Source of the DNA: Micromonospora sp. NBC_01813
GTDB taxonomy: Bacteria > Actinomycetota > Actinomycetes > Mycobacteriales > Micromonosporaceae
Reading direction: 5' to 3'
NCBI RefSeq assembly: GCF_035917335.1
Contig: NZ_CP109067.1
Span: forward strand, 126,501 to 190,500
DNA length: 64,000 nt
Shown: in pieces, positions 1 to 8,954 of the stretch
How the letters are laid out: each line of letters begins with the position of its first letter
How positions within the stretch are numbered: the first letter of the stretch is position 1
The notes under the pieces: generated by a model
What the model saw: only the letters and a program-made list of their open reading frames with translations
Told to the model about the DNA's origin: nothing
Databases searched by the model: none
Position numbers and translations under genes: made by a program

Positions 1-554
1 TGATCGCCGGCCAGTATCTGGACCTGGTCTCCGGGGTCGGCGACGGTTCCGTGGCCAGTGCGCTGACGGTAATCCGGATGAAAGCCGCCAGATACACAGT
101 TACTCGACCATTGCAGATCGGTGCTGCCCTAGCGGGGGCTGGACCTGAGCTACTGGCCGCGTACGCTGCCTTCGGTGATCCACTGGGCGACGCCTTCCAA
201 CTCCGCGACGACGTGCTCGGAGTGTTCGGCGATCCGGCGGTCACCGGCAAGTCCGTGCTCGACGATCTGCGAGAGGGCAAGTCGACGGTGATGATGGCGC
301 TGGCGCGCAACCTGGCGGACCGGGGCCAGGCTGCCCGGTTGCGAGAGTTGTTCGGCAACCCGGAACTGGACGCCGCCGGGGCGGACGACCTGCGGTCGAT
401 CATCGCCGACACCGGCGCCCTGGAGGCGATCGAGCAGATGATCCGGATTCGCACCCAGGAAGCGGTCACCATTCTCGTCGATGCGTCGTTGACCCCCGAG
501 ACGCGTACGGAATTGACCGCCCTGGCTGAATCGGTGGCCGAGCGGCAGAGCTGA
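1..554 (+). CDS. Polyprenyl diphosphate synthase, C-terminal part (5' end outside window)
   Basis: All-trans isoprenyl diphosphate synthase that condenses isopentenyl diphosphate units onto an allylic primer. The reading frame is open from base 3 and the true start lies upstream of the window. The visible part carries GQYLDL near its beginning, the alpha-helical KAARYTVTRPLQIGA stretch, and the second aspartate-rich region QLRDDVLGVFGD followed by GKSVLDDLREGKSTVM, all typical of the C-terminal half of the FPP/GGPP synthase family. Chain length cannot be judged because the first DDxxD motif is missing. It ends 23 bp before a GT4 gene on the same strand, so it may supply a polyprenyl carrier for the polysaccharide locus downstream. 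That link is inference. Confidence 0.93.
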   Translation, partial: IAGQYLDLVSGVGDGSVASALTVIRMKAARYTVTRPLQIGAALAGAGPELLAAYAAFGDPLGDAFQLRDDVLGVFGDPAVTGKSVLDDLREGKSTVMMALARNLADRGQAARLRELFGNPELDAAGADDLRSIIADTGALEAIEQMIRIRTQEAVTILVDASLTPETRTELTALAESVAERQS

Positions 555-577
555 CCCGCAGATTCCAAGGAGGCATC

Positions 578-1819
578 GTGGCCATACCCCATCAGGTTGC
601 TGGGAATTCACACCCGGTCGACCGGAAAGGTGCCGAACCCGGCACCGGGTACCGGCCCCTGCGAATTGCCATGATCGGGCAGAAAGGCATGCCCGCGACC
701 TATGGCGGGATCGAGCGGCACGTCGAAGAACTGGCCAGCCGGCTCGTCGGCCGTGGCCACGAGGTCACCGTCTACTGCCGGCCCAGCTACGGCTCGGTGC
801 CGATGGACCGCTACCGTGGCGTACGCCTTCGCCAGGTGCGGACCGTGGCGAGCAAGCACCTCGACGCGATCGTGCACTCCACCACCTCCACCCTCGCCGC
901 GATGCGCGAACGGCCGGACATCGTGCACTACCACGGGCTCGGCCCCGGTCTGGTCGCCCCGCTGCCGCGCTACCTGGCCCGCAGCAAGGTGGTGCTCACC
1001 GTCCACGGCCTCGACCAGCAGCGGGCCAAGTGGAGCCGGCTCGCCCAGACGGTGCTCGGCACCGCCCACTGGCTCAGCGGCTACGTCCCGGACGCCCGGG
1101 TCGCCGTCTCCCGGGGCCTGGCCAACCACTACCAGACCCGGTTCGGCAACCCGGCCAGCTACATTCCCAACGGGGTCGCCGCGCCACGGCACGTCCCGGC
1201 GCTGCACATCGGGCCCCGCTTCGGCCTCACCCCCGGCCGCTACCTGCTGATGGTCGGCCGCCTCGTGCCGGAAAAGTCCGCCGACCTGCTGGTCCGCGCC
1301 TTCCGCCAGGTCGACACCGACATCCGGCTGGCCATCGTCGGCGGCTCGTCGTTCAGCGACGACTTCGTCGCCCGGGTACGCGCGGAGGCGGTCGACGACC
1401 CACGGATCGTCTTCACCGGCTTCGCCTACGGCGACCTGCTCGCCGAGCTCTACTCGCACGCCGCCGGGTTCGTCCAACCGTCCCGGCTCGAAGGGCTGCC
1501 GCTCACCCTGCTGGAGGCCGCCTCGTACGGGCTGCCGGTGGTGGCCAGCGACATCACCCCGCACGTCGAGGTGCTCACCGTCGACGGCCCCGGTCATCGG
1601 ATCTTCCGCGACGGCGACACCGACGACCTGGTCCGGGCGCTGCGGCAGGTCGTCGCCGATCTGGACGGGGAGCGGACCGGGGCGAAGGCGCTGCGCGACC
1701 GGGTCAGCGCCGAATACACCTGGGACTCCGCCACCGCCGAACTCGAAGCCCTCTACCTCAACCTGCTGCAGCCCCGGCGGACACTCGTACCACACCCACG
1801 CCGCAAAGCGCGGTCGTAG
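578..1819 (+). CDS. Glycosyltransferase family 4 with DUF1972-type N-terminus
   Basis: Retaining GT-B glycosyltransferase of 413 aa, probably cytoplasmic and acting on a lipid-linked sugar. A strong AAGGAGG site lies just upstream of the GTG start. After about 25 variable residues comes MIGQKGMPATYGGIERHVEE, the usual start of the DUF1972/GT4 N-terminal domain. The C-terminal nucleotide-sugar domain contains VGRLVPEKSADLLVRAF and PSRLEGLPLTLLEAASYGLP, where the two glutamates form the EX7E motif. It heads the run of polymerase, chain-length and flippase genes. Donor and acceptor sugars cannot be inferred. Confidence 0.93.
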   Translation: MAIPHQVAGNSHPVDRKGAEPGTGYRPLRIAMIGQKGMPATYGGIERHVEELASRLVGRGHEVTVYCRPSYGSVPMDRYRGVRLRQVRTVASKHLDAIVHSTTSTLAAMRERPDIVHYHGLGPGLVAPLPRYLARSKVVLTVHGLDQQRAKWSRLAQTVLGTAHWLSGYVPDARVAVSRGLANHYQTRFGNPASYIPNGVAAPRHVPALHIGPRFGLTPGRYLLMVGRLVPEKSADLLVRAFRQVDTDIRLAIVGGSSFSDDFVARVRAEAVDDPRIVFTGFAYGDLLAELYSHAAGFVQPSRLEGLPLTLLEAASYGLPVVASDITPHVEVLTVDGPGHRIFRDGDTDDLVRALRQVVADLDGERTGAKALRDRVSAEYTWDSATAELEALYLNLLQPRRTLVPHPRRKARS

Positions 1820-1921
1820 CCAGACGGCTGATGCCCACTTCCGGCGTGTCGGCCCATACTGCCTCATCAAGGACCCAGCTAGATTAGGCCGTTCCCCGTC
1901 GGGACAGCGGATCGGCGTGCG

Positions 1922-3433
1922 GTGACCACGACACAGCAGGAGCCCCGGCCAGCAGGCCGGGAGCCGGACGACGCCATCGCGTCCGGCGGTTCCGACGTAC
2001 CCGGTCACGCCCGGCCCCGCCGATCCGCCGGCCAACTGCTCAGCGTGCTCGCCGCAGTGGCCGCCGCCGCCGTCGCGGTCAGCGCCGGTGTGGCGCTCGC
2101 CGCCGGTGACCGCCGCGGCATGGTGCTGCCACTGGCCGTCGTGGCCGGCGCCGCCGTCGGGGTGCTGGCGATGACCCGGTTCTCCGGGTACGTGATCCTG
2201 ATGCTCGCGGTGCGGCCGCTGCTCGACGTGGTCAAACTCAGCGGACCGACCGCCGGGCGGGCCGACACCGAGCAGGCGTCCAGGCTGACCGACCCGTCGA
2301 CCATGGTCGCGGTGTTGTTCCTGCTCGCGGCCGGCCTCTGGCTCGCCGCCCAACTACGCCGCCGGGGACGGCTGCGCGGCTCCCCGCTGGGCTGGGCGAT
2401 GCTGCTCGTCGGGGCGACGGCGCTGGTCAGCGCACTCGGCGCGAGCCGCCCGACGCCCAGCCTGTTGGAGGCGCTGCGGATCATGACCGTGGTGGTCATG
2501 TTCGTGGTGCTCGAGCAGTTGATGCCCGATCGGGCGGCGATCCGCCGCGTCCTGATCGCCTGCTACGGCTCCCTGGCCCTGGCCCTGCTCTACACGGTGC
2601 TGACGAGCGTGTTCGGCCAGATTCCGTCCGAGGTCAAGGGCGAGTTCATCCGGGTCAGCGGGCCGTTCAGCCAGTCGACCACCTTCGGCCGGTACCTGAT
2701 GTTCCTGGTGATCTTCGGGTTCGCGATCCACCGCTTCCTGGCCCGGCGCGCGCAACTGGTGCTCGCCGTACTGCTGGGTCTGTCGCTGATCTTCCTGATG
2801 CTCACCAACACCCGATCGGCGATCCTCGGCGCCGCGCTCGGCCTGATCGTCGTCGCCGTGCTGCACCGCAGCGGCCGGATGCTCGCCACGCTGCTGATCG
2901 TCGCGGTCGCCGGCGTCAGCCTGCTGCCGTCGGTCGGCGACCGGTTCGCCCAACTCGGCCAGGACCGGTCGACCGGCGGTGGCCCGACCGGCAACACCCT
3001 GCAGTGGCGGGTCGGCTTCTGGGCGGAGATCCTCCCGCTGGCCAACCGCAACCCGGTCACCGGCATCGGGCCGAACATGACCCAGCACGAGACACCGCAG
3101 GCCAAGAAGCCACACAACGACCTGCTCCGGGCGTACGTCGAGACCGGGGTCGCCGGCCTGCTGGCGTACCTGGCGATGCTGGTGCTGATCCTGCACACCG
3201 CCCGGTCGGCGCTGCGCCGCGCCCCGCCGGGCAGCCTGGAACGCGGCGTGGCGGTCGGCTTCGCCGGCTGCGCGGTGGCGTTCATCGCGGTCAGCCTCGG
3301 ATCCAACGTCATCTCCAACGTGGTGACCCTGTGGTACTTCGTCGCGTTCGCCGCCGCCGCCAGTGCAATCGCCCATGGCCGGGCCACCACCGCTTCGGTG
3401 GCCGCCCCGGCATCACCAGTCCGGTACGAGTAG
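1922..3433 (+). CDS. O-antigen ligase/polymerase-like (Wzy-type) membrane protein
   Basis: Multi-pass membrane protein of 503 aa with about ten hydrophobic segments and a Pro/Arg/Gly-rich cytoplasmic N-terminus of about 35 residues. The family joins or polymerises lipid-linked oligosaccharide repeat units on the outer face of the membrane. A large polar loop near residues 340-400 includes RVGFWAEILPLANRNPVTG and KKPHNDLLRAYVETG; the GxGPN and PHN-type motifs with a following Arg are characteristic of the Wzy/WaaL C-terminal loop. GTG start with no clear Shine-Dalgarno, 102 bp after the GT4 gene. The Wzz-like gene follows after 14 bp, which supports a Wzx/Wzy-type export route. Confidence 0.88.
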   Translation: MTTTQQEPRPAGREPDDAIASGGSDVPGHARPRRSAGQLLSVLAAVAAAAVAVSAGVALAAGDRRGMVLPLAVVAGAAVGVLAMTRFSGYVILMLAVRPLLDVVKLSGPTAGRADTEQASRLTDPSTMVAVLFLLAAGLWLAAQLRRRGRLRGSPLGWAMLLVGATALVSALGASRPTPSLLEALRIMTVVVMFVVLEQLMPDRAAIRRVLIACYGSLALALLYTVLTSVFGQIPSEVKGEFIRVSGPFSQSTTFGRYLMFLVIFGFAIHRFLARRAQLVLAVLLGLSLIFLMLTNTRSAILGAALGLIVVAVLHRSGRMLATLLIVAVAGVSLLPSVGDRFAQLGQDRSTGGGPTGNTLQWRVGFWAEILPLANRNPVTGIGPNMTQHETPQAKKPHNDLLRAYVETGVAGLLAYLAMLVLILHTARSALRRAPPGSLERGVAVGFAGCAVAFIAVSLGSNVISNVVTLWYFVAFAAAASAIAHGRATTASVAAPASPVRYE

Positions 3434-3447
3434 TAGGAGCCCATAGC

Positions 3448-4596
3448 GTGGAGATCGTCGACTACCTGCGCATCGCGCGCCGGCGGCTGTGGCTGCTGGT
3501 CGGTGTGCCGGTGCTGGCCGCCGGCGCGGCCGCGACCCTGGTACTGATCGCCCCGCAGCAGTACACCGCCACGGCGTACGTGGCCGCCCCGGCCCTGGTC
3601 GGCGGAGCCGCCGCCCAGCAGTTCACCGGCAACCAGGCGGCCAACCAGTTCGCCGCCGCGTTCAGCGCCGCCACCACCTCCCCCCGCGTGGTCGACGAGG
3701 TCGCCGCCGACACCGGTGTGGCCGCCAACCGGCTGCGGTCCGGACTGGTGGTCAGCCAGGTCGGTGCGAGCAGCCAGATGGAGGTCACCTTCACCTCGCC
3801 GGACCGGTCGACCGTCTCACCGGTGCTCACCGCGACCGCCGAACGCGCGCTGGCGTTCCTCTTCTCCTCGCAGGTCGCCATCGCCACCGAACAGGTCGCC
3901 GCGGCCAGCGCCGACGTCACCGCCGCGACCGCCGCGATCACCGCCTGGGAGAAAGAGAACAAGGTCACCCAGCCCGACAAGATCTACCAGGCGACCCTCA
4001 ACGAGATGGCGAGCCTGCGCCAGCAGCGCCTGCAGATGCAGGCGGTCGGCAACGGCCGCGGCGCCGACGCCGCCACCGAGGCGATCGAGGCCGGGCAGCA
4101 GCAACTCGACACCATCGGCCCGAAACTGCCCGACTATCAGGCGCTGATCGCCCAACGCGACGCCGCCACCGGCGCGCTCTCCTCGGCCCGGCAGGGTCTG
4201 CAGTCCGCCCGGGCACAGGTCCAGGCCGCCGACCCGGCGGAGGTCGCCAGCATCGGCGCCGTCCGCGAGGTTTCCCGTACCACCAGCCTGATCAACACCA
4301 CCGTCCCGGTCGCCGGCGCCGGTCTGCTGCTCGCCGTCGTCCTGGTCGCGATGCTCGAACTGCTCGCCCGCAACCGTGCCGGTGAACCCCCGGCGTCGTC
4401 GACCGACAGCCCGAACCCGCCGCCCGGCCCCGGCCCGACCGGCGGTGACGAGACCCGGGAGATCCCGGTGGCCCGGGTCGGTCGGGTTGGTCGGGCCGCG
4501 CCGGTCGGTCAGCTGTCCCAGGCCGGTCAGCTGTCCCAGGCCGGCGGCCGGGTCTACGGATCCGGTGGCCCGCTCGAACCGCAGCCGGGGCGGTGA
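3448..4596 (+). CDS. Chain-length determinant (Wzz/YveK-like) protein
   Basis: 382-aa membrane protein with two transmembrane segments flanking an extracytoplasmic coiled-coil region, the layout of polysaccharide co-polymerases. It starts VEIVDYLRIARRRLWLLVGV, the conserved Wzz N-terminus leading into the first membrane helix. The second helix (INTTVPVAGAGLLLAVVLVAML) lies near residues 285-310. The start is GTG at 3448, supported by a TAGGAG site 8 nt upstream; longer versions of the frame would run into the polymerase gene. The cytoplasmic tail is Pro/Gly-rich and contains a short tandem duplication (VGQLSQA/GQLSQA). No C-terminal tyrosine-kinase domain is present. Confidence 0.88.
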   Translation: MEIVDYLRIARRRLWLLVGVPVLAAGAAATLVLIAPQQYTATAYVAAPALVGGAAAQQFTGNQAANQFAAAFSAATTSPRVVDEVAADTGVAANRLRSGLVVSQVGASSQMEVTFTSPDRSTVSPVLTATAERALAFLFSSQVAIATEQVAAASADVTAATAAITAWEKENKVTQPDKIYQATLNEMASLRQQRLQMQAVGNGRGADAATEAIEAGQQQLDTIGPKLPDYQALIAQRDAATGALSSARQGLQSARAQVQAADPAEVASIGAVREVSRTTSLINTTVPVAGAGLLLAVVLVAMLELLARNRAGEPPASSTDSPNPPPGPGPTGGDETREIPVARVGRVGRAAPVGQLSQAGQLSQAGGRVYGSGGPLEPQPGR

Positions 4597-4597
4597 C

Positions 4598-6208
4598 GTG
4601 CCCGCCGCAGTGCCACCGACGACCGACGCCGCCGATTCCGGTGACCAGCAGGTACGCGGGATGGCCCGCGGCGGCGGACTGAACCTGGTCGGTGCGGTCC
4701 TCAACCAGGGCGCCGTCTTCCTGGTCATGCTGCTGTTGGCCCGATTCCTCGGCATCAGCGAGGTCGGCCAGTACGCCCAGTGCTACGCGGTGCTGGCCCT
4801 GCTCAGCCTGCTGTCACTGTCCGGGTTCCGGGCCGGGCTGACCCGGTTCGTCGCGGTGCACCTCGCCGACGACGACCCGGCCGCGATCCGGGGCACCATC
4901 CGGCTCGGCCTGTTCATCTCCGCCGGCTCGTCGACCGCGATCGCGGTCGCGCTGGCCGTCGCCGCCCCGGCGCTGGCCGCCGCGCTGCACGACCCCGGCC
5001 TGGTCACCGGGCTACGGCTGGTCGCGCTGACCCTGCCGGCGCTGACCGTCTGCGAAGCCGCGCTGGCCGCCACCCGGGGGTGGCGCACCCAGCGGCCGTT
5101 CACCATGATCGGGCAGATCTACGAGCCCGGTACCCGGCTCGTACTGACCGCCCTGGCGTTGATCACCGGCGCCGGGATCACCGGCAGCTACTGGGCGTTG
5201 GTCATCGCCGGCTGGTCGGCCGCACTGCTGGCCCTCGGTGCGCTGGCCCGGCTGATGCGCAAGGTCGCGCCCAGCCCGGTGGTGTACCGGCCCCGGCAGC
5301 TGTTCAGCTTCTCCACGGTCAGCTGGGTGTCGTCGCTGTCGTCGACCGGGCTGATCTGGGTCGACACCCTGATGCTGGGCTTCTTCGCCAACGACGAGAT
5401 CGGCGTCTACAACGTCGCCACCCGGCTGGTCACCGTCGCGATCTTCGTGCTCGCTCCGATCAACGCCGCGTTCGGGCCGTACCTGGCGTACCTGCACCAC
5501 CAGGGGCGGGCCGAGGAGGTACGGCGGATCTACGGTGCCGCCACCGGCTGGGTGGTCCGGCTGTCGCTGCCGGCGTTCGTGGCGCTGCTGGTCTTCCCCG
5601 AAGGCCTGCTGCGGGTGTTCGGTGGCGCGTTCGCCGCCGGCGCGGCGGTCACCCTGATCCTGGCGGTCGGCCAGCTGGTCAACGCCGCCACCGGACCGTG
5701 CGGCACCGTGCTGAACATGTCCGGCCGGGTGGCGATCAACATGTACGACAACATCGCCGCACTTCTGCTGAACATCGTGCTCAACCTGTGGCTGATCCCC
5801 GCGTACGGGATCATCGGGGCGGCCATCTCCTGGGCGATCTCCCTCGCGGTGGTCAACATCGCCCGGGTGCTGCAGGTCCGGGCGCTGATCCATGCCCTCC
5901 CGGTGACGACCGGCATGCTCAAGGGCTTCGCCGCCGGCCTGGTCGCCTTGGTCGCCGGGCTGCTGGTCCGGCTGCTGGTGCCCGGCTGGCCGGAGCAGCT
6001 GCTGGTCGGGCTGCCGGTGGTGGTGCTCAGCTACGTCGGCGCGGTGCTGGCGCTGGGCCTGAGCCGGGAGGACATCATGGTGCTGCGTACCCTGCGCCGG
6101 GGTGGCCGGCGCGGTGCCGGCGGCGGTCCTGGGCCAGGTGGCGCGGGCGGTGGCCCTGGTGCCGGCGGGGTCGCGGCCGCCCCGACCCTGGAGGAGGCGG
6201 CGCGGTGA
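4598..6208 (+). CDS. Polysaccharide flippase (Wzx-like, MATE/MVF superfamily)
   Basis: 536-aa integral membrane protein with about 12-14 predicted helices, starting with a conserved RGMARGGGLNLVGAVLNQGA amphipathic segment typical of oligosaccharide flippases. It would move lipid-linked repeat units across the membrane. The chosen GTG start overlaps no upstream coding sequence and sits 1 nt after the chain-length gene stop, preceded by GGGG; an upstream extension to 4376 would overlap that gene by 220 bp and is unlikely. The last 50 residues are a low-complexity Gly/Pro/Ala tail. The stop overlaps the GTG of the next gene (GTGA), indicating translational coupling. Confidence 0.9.
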   Translation: MPAAVPPTTDAADSGDQQVRGMARGGGLNLVGAVLNQGAVFLVMLLLARFLGISEVGQYAQCYAVLALLSLLSLSGFRAGLTRFVAVHLADDDPAAIRGTIRLGLFISAGSSTAIAVALAVAAPALAAALHDPGLVTGLRLVALTLPALTVCEAALAATRGWRTQRPFTMIGQIYEPGTRLVLTALALITGAGITGSYWALVIAGWSAALLALGALARLMRKVAPSPVVYRPRQLFSFSTVSWVSSLSSTGLIWVDTLMLGFFANDEIGVYNVATRLVTVAIFVLAPINAAFGPYLAYLHHQGRAEEVRRIYGAATGWVVRLSLPAFVALLVFPEGLLRVFGGAFAAGAAVTLILAVGQLVNAATGPCGTVLNMSGRVAINMYDNIAALLLNIVLNLWLIPAYGIIGAAISWAISLAVVNIARVLQVRALIHALPVTTGMLKGFAAGLVALVAGLLVRLLVPGWPEQLLVGLPVVVLSYVGAVLALGLSREDIMVLRTLRRGGRRGAGGGPGPGGAGGGPGAGGVAAAPTLEEAAR

Positions 6209-7065
6209 CCGGCAACCGGGGGACGACGGACCGGCTGCGCCGGACGGTACGCGGGGCGCGGGCCTGGGCCCGCACCGTGGTCCCCGGCCAGCTCGGCGCC
6301 CTGCCGGACTTCCTGATCATCGGCGGCCAGCGCTGCGGCACCACCTCGCTGCACCACTACCTGGCCGACCACCCGCAGGTACGCCCGGCCACCGGCAAGG
6401 AGTTGCAGTACTTCAGCATCCACCACGGGCGCGGCGAACGCTGGTACCGGGCGCACTTCCCGGCCCGCCCGGCGGCGGTACGCAGCTTCGAAGCCAGCCC
6501 GTACTACCTGTTCCACCCGAGCGTGCCGGCCCGGGTCGCCGCCGGGCTGCCGCAGGCCCGCTGCATCGCCCTGCTGCGTGACCCGGTCGACCGGGCCTAC
6601 TCGCACTACCTGCACACCCGTTCGTACGGCGCCGAGCCGTTGCCGTTCGCCGACGCGGTCGACGCCGAGGAGCAGCGGCTGGCCGAGGCGCTGCGCGCCG
6701 GACCGGACAGCCCGACCGCGCACACCGCCCTGCGTAACCACTCCTACCTGGCCCGGGGGCGTTACGCCGAGCAGCTGCGGCGCTGGTACGCCGTACTGCC
6801 GGGCGACCGGCTGCTGGTGCTGCGCAGCGAGGACATGTACGCCGACCCGGCCGGCGTCTACGACCGGGTGCTGCGGTTCCTCGACCTGGATCCGTTCACT
6901 CCGGCGGGGTTCGCCCAGCACACCCGCCGCGCCGACAAGGGCCCGGGGGAGTTGACCGAAGAGCTGCGCGCGCGGCTCGGCAGCTACTTCGCCCCGCACA
7001 ACGCCGACCTCGCCGACCTGCTCGGCTGGCCACACACCTGGCACCCCACCGGCAAGTCGTCCTGA
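6205..7065 (+). CDS. Sulfotransferase family protein (P-loop, PAPS-dependent)
   Basis: 286-aa cytosolic sulfotransferase that would transfer sulfate from PAPS to a hydroxyl on a carbohydrate or lipid. The 5'-phosphosulfate loop is FLIIGGQRCGTTSLHHYL near residues 35-52. The 3'-phosphate binding motif is LLRDPVDRAYSHY near residue 125, followed by the C-terminal RADKGPGELTEELRARL segment. It starts at GTG 6205, overlapping the flippase stop by 4 bp, with GAGGAGG 7 nt upstream. This tight coupling to the flippase makes sulfation of the exported polysaccharide or its lipid-linked unit the most likely role (inference). Confidence 0.92.
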   Translation: MTGNRGTTDRLRRTVRGARAWARTVVPGQLGALPDFLIIGGQRCGTTSLHHYLADHPQVRPATGKELQYFSIHHGRGERWYRAHFPARPAAVRSFEASPYYLFHPSVPARVAAGLPQARCIALLRDPVDRAYSHYLHTRSYGAEPLPFADAVDAEEQRLAEALRAGPDSPTAHTALRNHSYLARGRYAEQLRRWYAVLPGDRLLVLRSEDMYADPAGVYDRVLRFLDLDPFTPAGFAQHTRRADKGPGELTEELRARLGSYFAPHNADLADLLGWPHTWHPTGKSS

Positions 7066-7129
7066 CCCGACGGACGCCCGGCTTGGCCTCCGACTGAGAC
7101 ACTGGAGGTGCTCGCCTGGGGGGTGATCC

Positions 7130-7597
7130 ATGATGTCTCGTCGTCATCAACTGTTCGGGCCGATCGGTGTCGTGGTGCTGGTGCTCTGCGGCGCGGTGAC
7201 GATGATGGTGTGCCTGTTCGCGGTGCGCGTGGTGACGGAGATCCGCAAGGATCCACTGCAGAGTACGGGCGAGCACGTCTTCTCCCAACGGGCTCAGCGG
7301 CTCGCCCGCGAGGTGAGCCTGTTGCCTGCGGAGGATCCACCGGCCGGACACGTCGACCGGATCGTCGCCGCGATCGAGGGCGGCGAACGGACGCACCTCG
7401 GGCTTGCCGGGCGCGTCTACCTGGTCGACGTGGACGACGATTTCGGGCGGGTGGAGGCGATCTTCATCGAGTACGTGCAGTCCGGAGGTGGCTGGCTCGC
7501 CGATGAGGGTGAGGCCACCGTGTGCGTGAGATGGGACGTCGAACGAAAATCCGCCGTCTACTCGGACATCACCGCCAGGGCGGTGTCCTGCCCGTAG
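7130..7597 (+). CDS. Hypothetical single-pass membrane protein
   Basis: 155-aa protein of unknown function. An N-terminal transmembrane segment (LFGPIGVVVLVLCGAVTMMVCLFAVRV, about residues 7-33) follows a short basic MMSRRHQ leader, suggesting N-in topology with an extracytoplasmic C-terminal domain. The rest is mixed charged sequence with no motif I recognise. Two consecutive ATG codons (7130, 7133) are possible starts, preceded by a G-rich tract (GGGGGG). It sits 64 bp after the sulfotransferase, but its content gives no reason to place it in the polysaccharide pathway. It converges with the small gene at 7643. Confidence 0.7.
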   Translation: MMSRRHQLFGPIGVVVLVLCGAVTMMVCLFAVRVVTEIRKDPLQSTGEHVFSQRAQRLAREVSLLPAEDPPAGHVDRIVAAIEGGERTHLGLAGRVYLVDVDDDFGRVEAIFIEYVQSGGGWLADEGEATVCVRWDVERKSAVYSDITARAVSCP

Positions 7598-7642
7598 CGA
7601 GCCTCGTCCATACCTGAGGCCGGCTACTCGAGTGACGTCGCC

Positions 7643-7834
7643 TCAGTGGCGGGAGCGGAGCGCGTAGACCGCGTACCTGCCGTTGCCACTGTCTACTTCG
7701 GCCATCTGGAGGTCCGTAACCGGCACGGTGATCCGCTGCCCGACCCCGCCGCTGCCGGCGTCGGCCCACACCTCGACCGTCCCGCTGGCGGGTAGCTCCC
7801 GTGGACCGACGACCAGAATCTGAACACCTGCCAT
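7643..7834 (-). CDS. Small hypothetical protein (63 aa)
   Basis: Short protein reading MAGVQILVVGPRELPASG at its start and ending GNGRYAVYALRSRH. It is rich in Val/Gly and probably forms a small beta-rich domain. The start is chosen at ATG 7834 because an AGGAGA site lies 6 nt upstream on the minus strand; a longer frame to 7996 would run through the operator-like repeats and overlap the divergent regulator start. It is transcribed divergently from the XRE gene at 7996, so it is probably a regulatory target or partner of that gene. Function unknown. Confidence 0.6.
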   Translation of the reverse strand: MAGVQILVVGPRELPASGTVEVWADAGSGGVGQRITVPVTDLQMAEVDSGNGRYAVYALRSRH

Positions 7835-7899
7835 AGCGTGTCTCCTGCTTGCTTCGCGCCGGTGAGGCTTTGCCGGCCGCCATGAGGACGGCTCCATAG

Positions 7900-7973
7900 T
7901 GTCGCCGAAGTGTCGCCTTGCGCGACGGCGTTCGGGACGACATTCCGACGACATCTGGGGCGACATTTCGGCG
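7900..7973. promoter_or_regulatory. Operator-like repeat array in divergent promoter
   Basis: The spacer between the small gene (starts 7834, minus) and the XRE gene (starts 7996, plus) contains TGTCG at 7900 and 7911 and the inverse CGACA at 7938, 7949 and 7961. Spacing within each set is 11-12 bp, about one helical turn. The outer elements form an inverted repeat, 7903-7917 against 7959-7973, matching at 14 of 15 positions. This is the arrangement expected for a cooperative autoregulatory operator; binding by the adjacent XRE protein is inferred. Confidence 0.5.
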
Positions 7974-7995
7974 TCACTGGCGCTAGGATCGTCCA

Positions 7996-8760
7996 ATGAC
8001 GATCACGCCGAACGCGACTCTGCGGGCAGTGCGGGTAGGTCTGCTCATGAGCCAGGATGATTTTGCCCGGGCGTTGCGCCAGGCCGGCGATCGCGCCGGA
8101 GTGCCCAACGACGCCAACAAGCGCCTCGTGCAACGCTGGGAGGCTGGGGCCATCACGTCGCCCCGACCGGCGTACGCGCGAGCCTTGGAATCTGTCACCG
8201 GTCTGCCGATCGGCTCGCTCGGCTTCACCGTGGCCGTACCGCACGCCCGCACTGCGGACGACGGCCAGAGCGGCGACGACCTGGCTACTGCGGAAACCGT
8301 CACTGCGGTGCCGAACGGTGGGCCGGTCCCGCGCACCACGCCGACCGGCAACTATTCGGGCGTGTGGCTGTCCCGGTACGAGTACCACAGCTCGGGCCGC
8401 GGCGAGACGTTCACCGGTCGGCACTACGTGGTGCTGCTGCAGCACGGCGACCGGCTCACCGTACGCAGCCTGCCTGGGTCGTCCGACGCGCCACTCACCA
8501 TGGACCTCACCGTCGACGGCAACGTGGTCACCGGGACCTGGGTCGAGCAGACCGCGCCGCACGGCTACTACCGGGGTGCCCGGTACCACGGTGCGATCCA
8601 ACTGCTGGCCGAGCCGACGGGGCGTCGGCTGGCCGGCAAGTGGATCGGGTTCGGCAAGGAGATGGACGTCAACACCGGCCCCTGGGAGCTGGTGTTCCAG
8701 GATGCCAGCACGAACAAGGCGACCCTGGCCGCCTACGACCGCCGCCCCGCGCCGGAGTAG
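7996..8760 (+). CDS. XRE-family transcriptional regulator with C-terminal beta-rich domain
   Basis: 254-aa protein. Residues 1-75 form a helix-turn-helix resembling Cro/CI types (ATLRAVRVGLLMSQDDFARA, then NDANKRLVQRWEAGAITSPR and the GLPIGSLGF close common in actinobacterial XRE proteins). A linker of about 40 residues leads to a domain starting SGVWLSRYEYHSSGRGE and rich in aromatic and beta-strand-like sequence (residues 120-235), perhaps a ligand or effector sensor; I do not recognise its family. The gene is divergent from the 63-aa gene and shares with it the repeat array at 7900-7973. There is no clear Shine-Dalgarno, so the mRNA may be leaderless. Confidence 0.8.
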   Translation: MTITPNATLRAVRVGLLMSQDDFARALRQAGDRAGVPNDANKRLVQRWEAGAITSPRPAYARALESVTGLPIGSLGFTVAVPHARTADDGQSGDDLATAETVTAVPNGGPVPRTTPTGNYSGVWLSRYEYHSSGRGETFTGRHYVVLLQHGDRLTVRSLPGSSDAPLTMDLTVDGNVVTGTWVEQTAPHGYYRGARYHGAIQLLAEPTGRRLAGKWIGFGKEMDVNTGPWELVFQDASTNKATLAAYDRRPAPE

Positions 8761-8954
8761 CGGACCGTTGCCTCATGATCAGTTGACGAAAATTCGGCCG
8801 ACACGCCGAGGTGCGCCCAGCAGAGTGTTAATTGATCATGGCTCGATAGCGCATCACCGAGGCAGACAGCACCCTATCCACACTCGAAAAGTTGTCCACA
8901 GTGCGACCCCACCTGGGTCGTCCCACGGTTGAGGTTGCGGCATCGTCGCCGAGC

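Noticed and set aside
608-2353. Long minus-strand open frame opposite the GT4 and polymerase genes
   Set aside because: Antisense shadow caused by high GC; Gly/Arg/Pro-rich sequence with no family resemblance, while the plus strand has clear GT4 and polymerase motifs.
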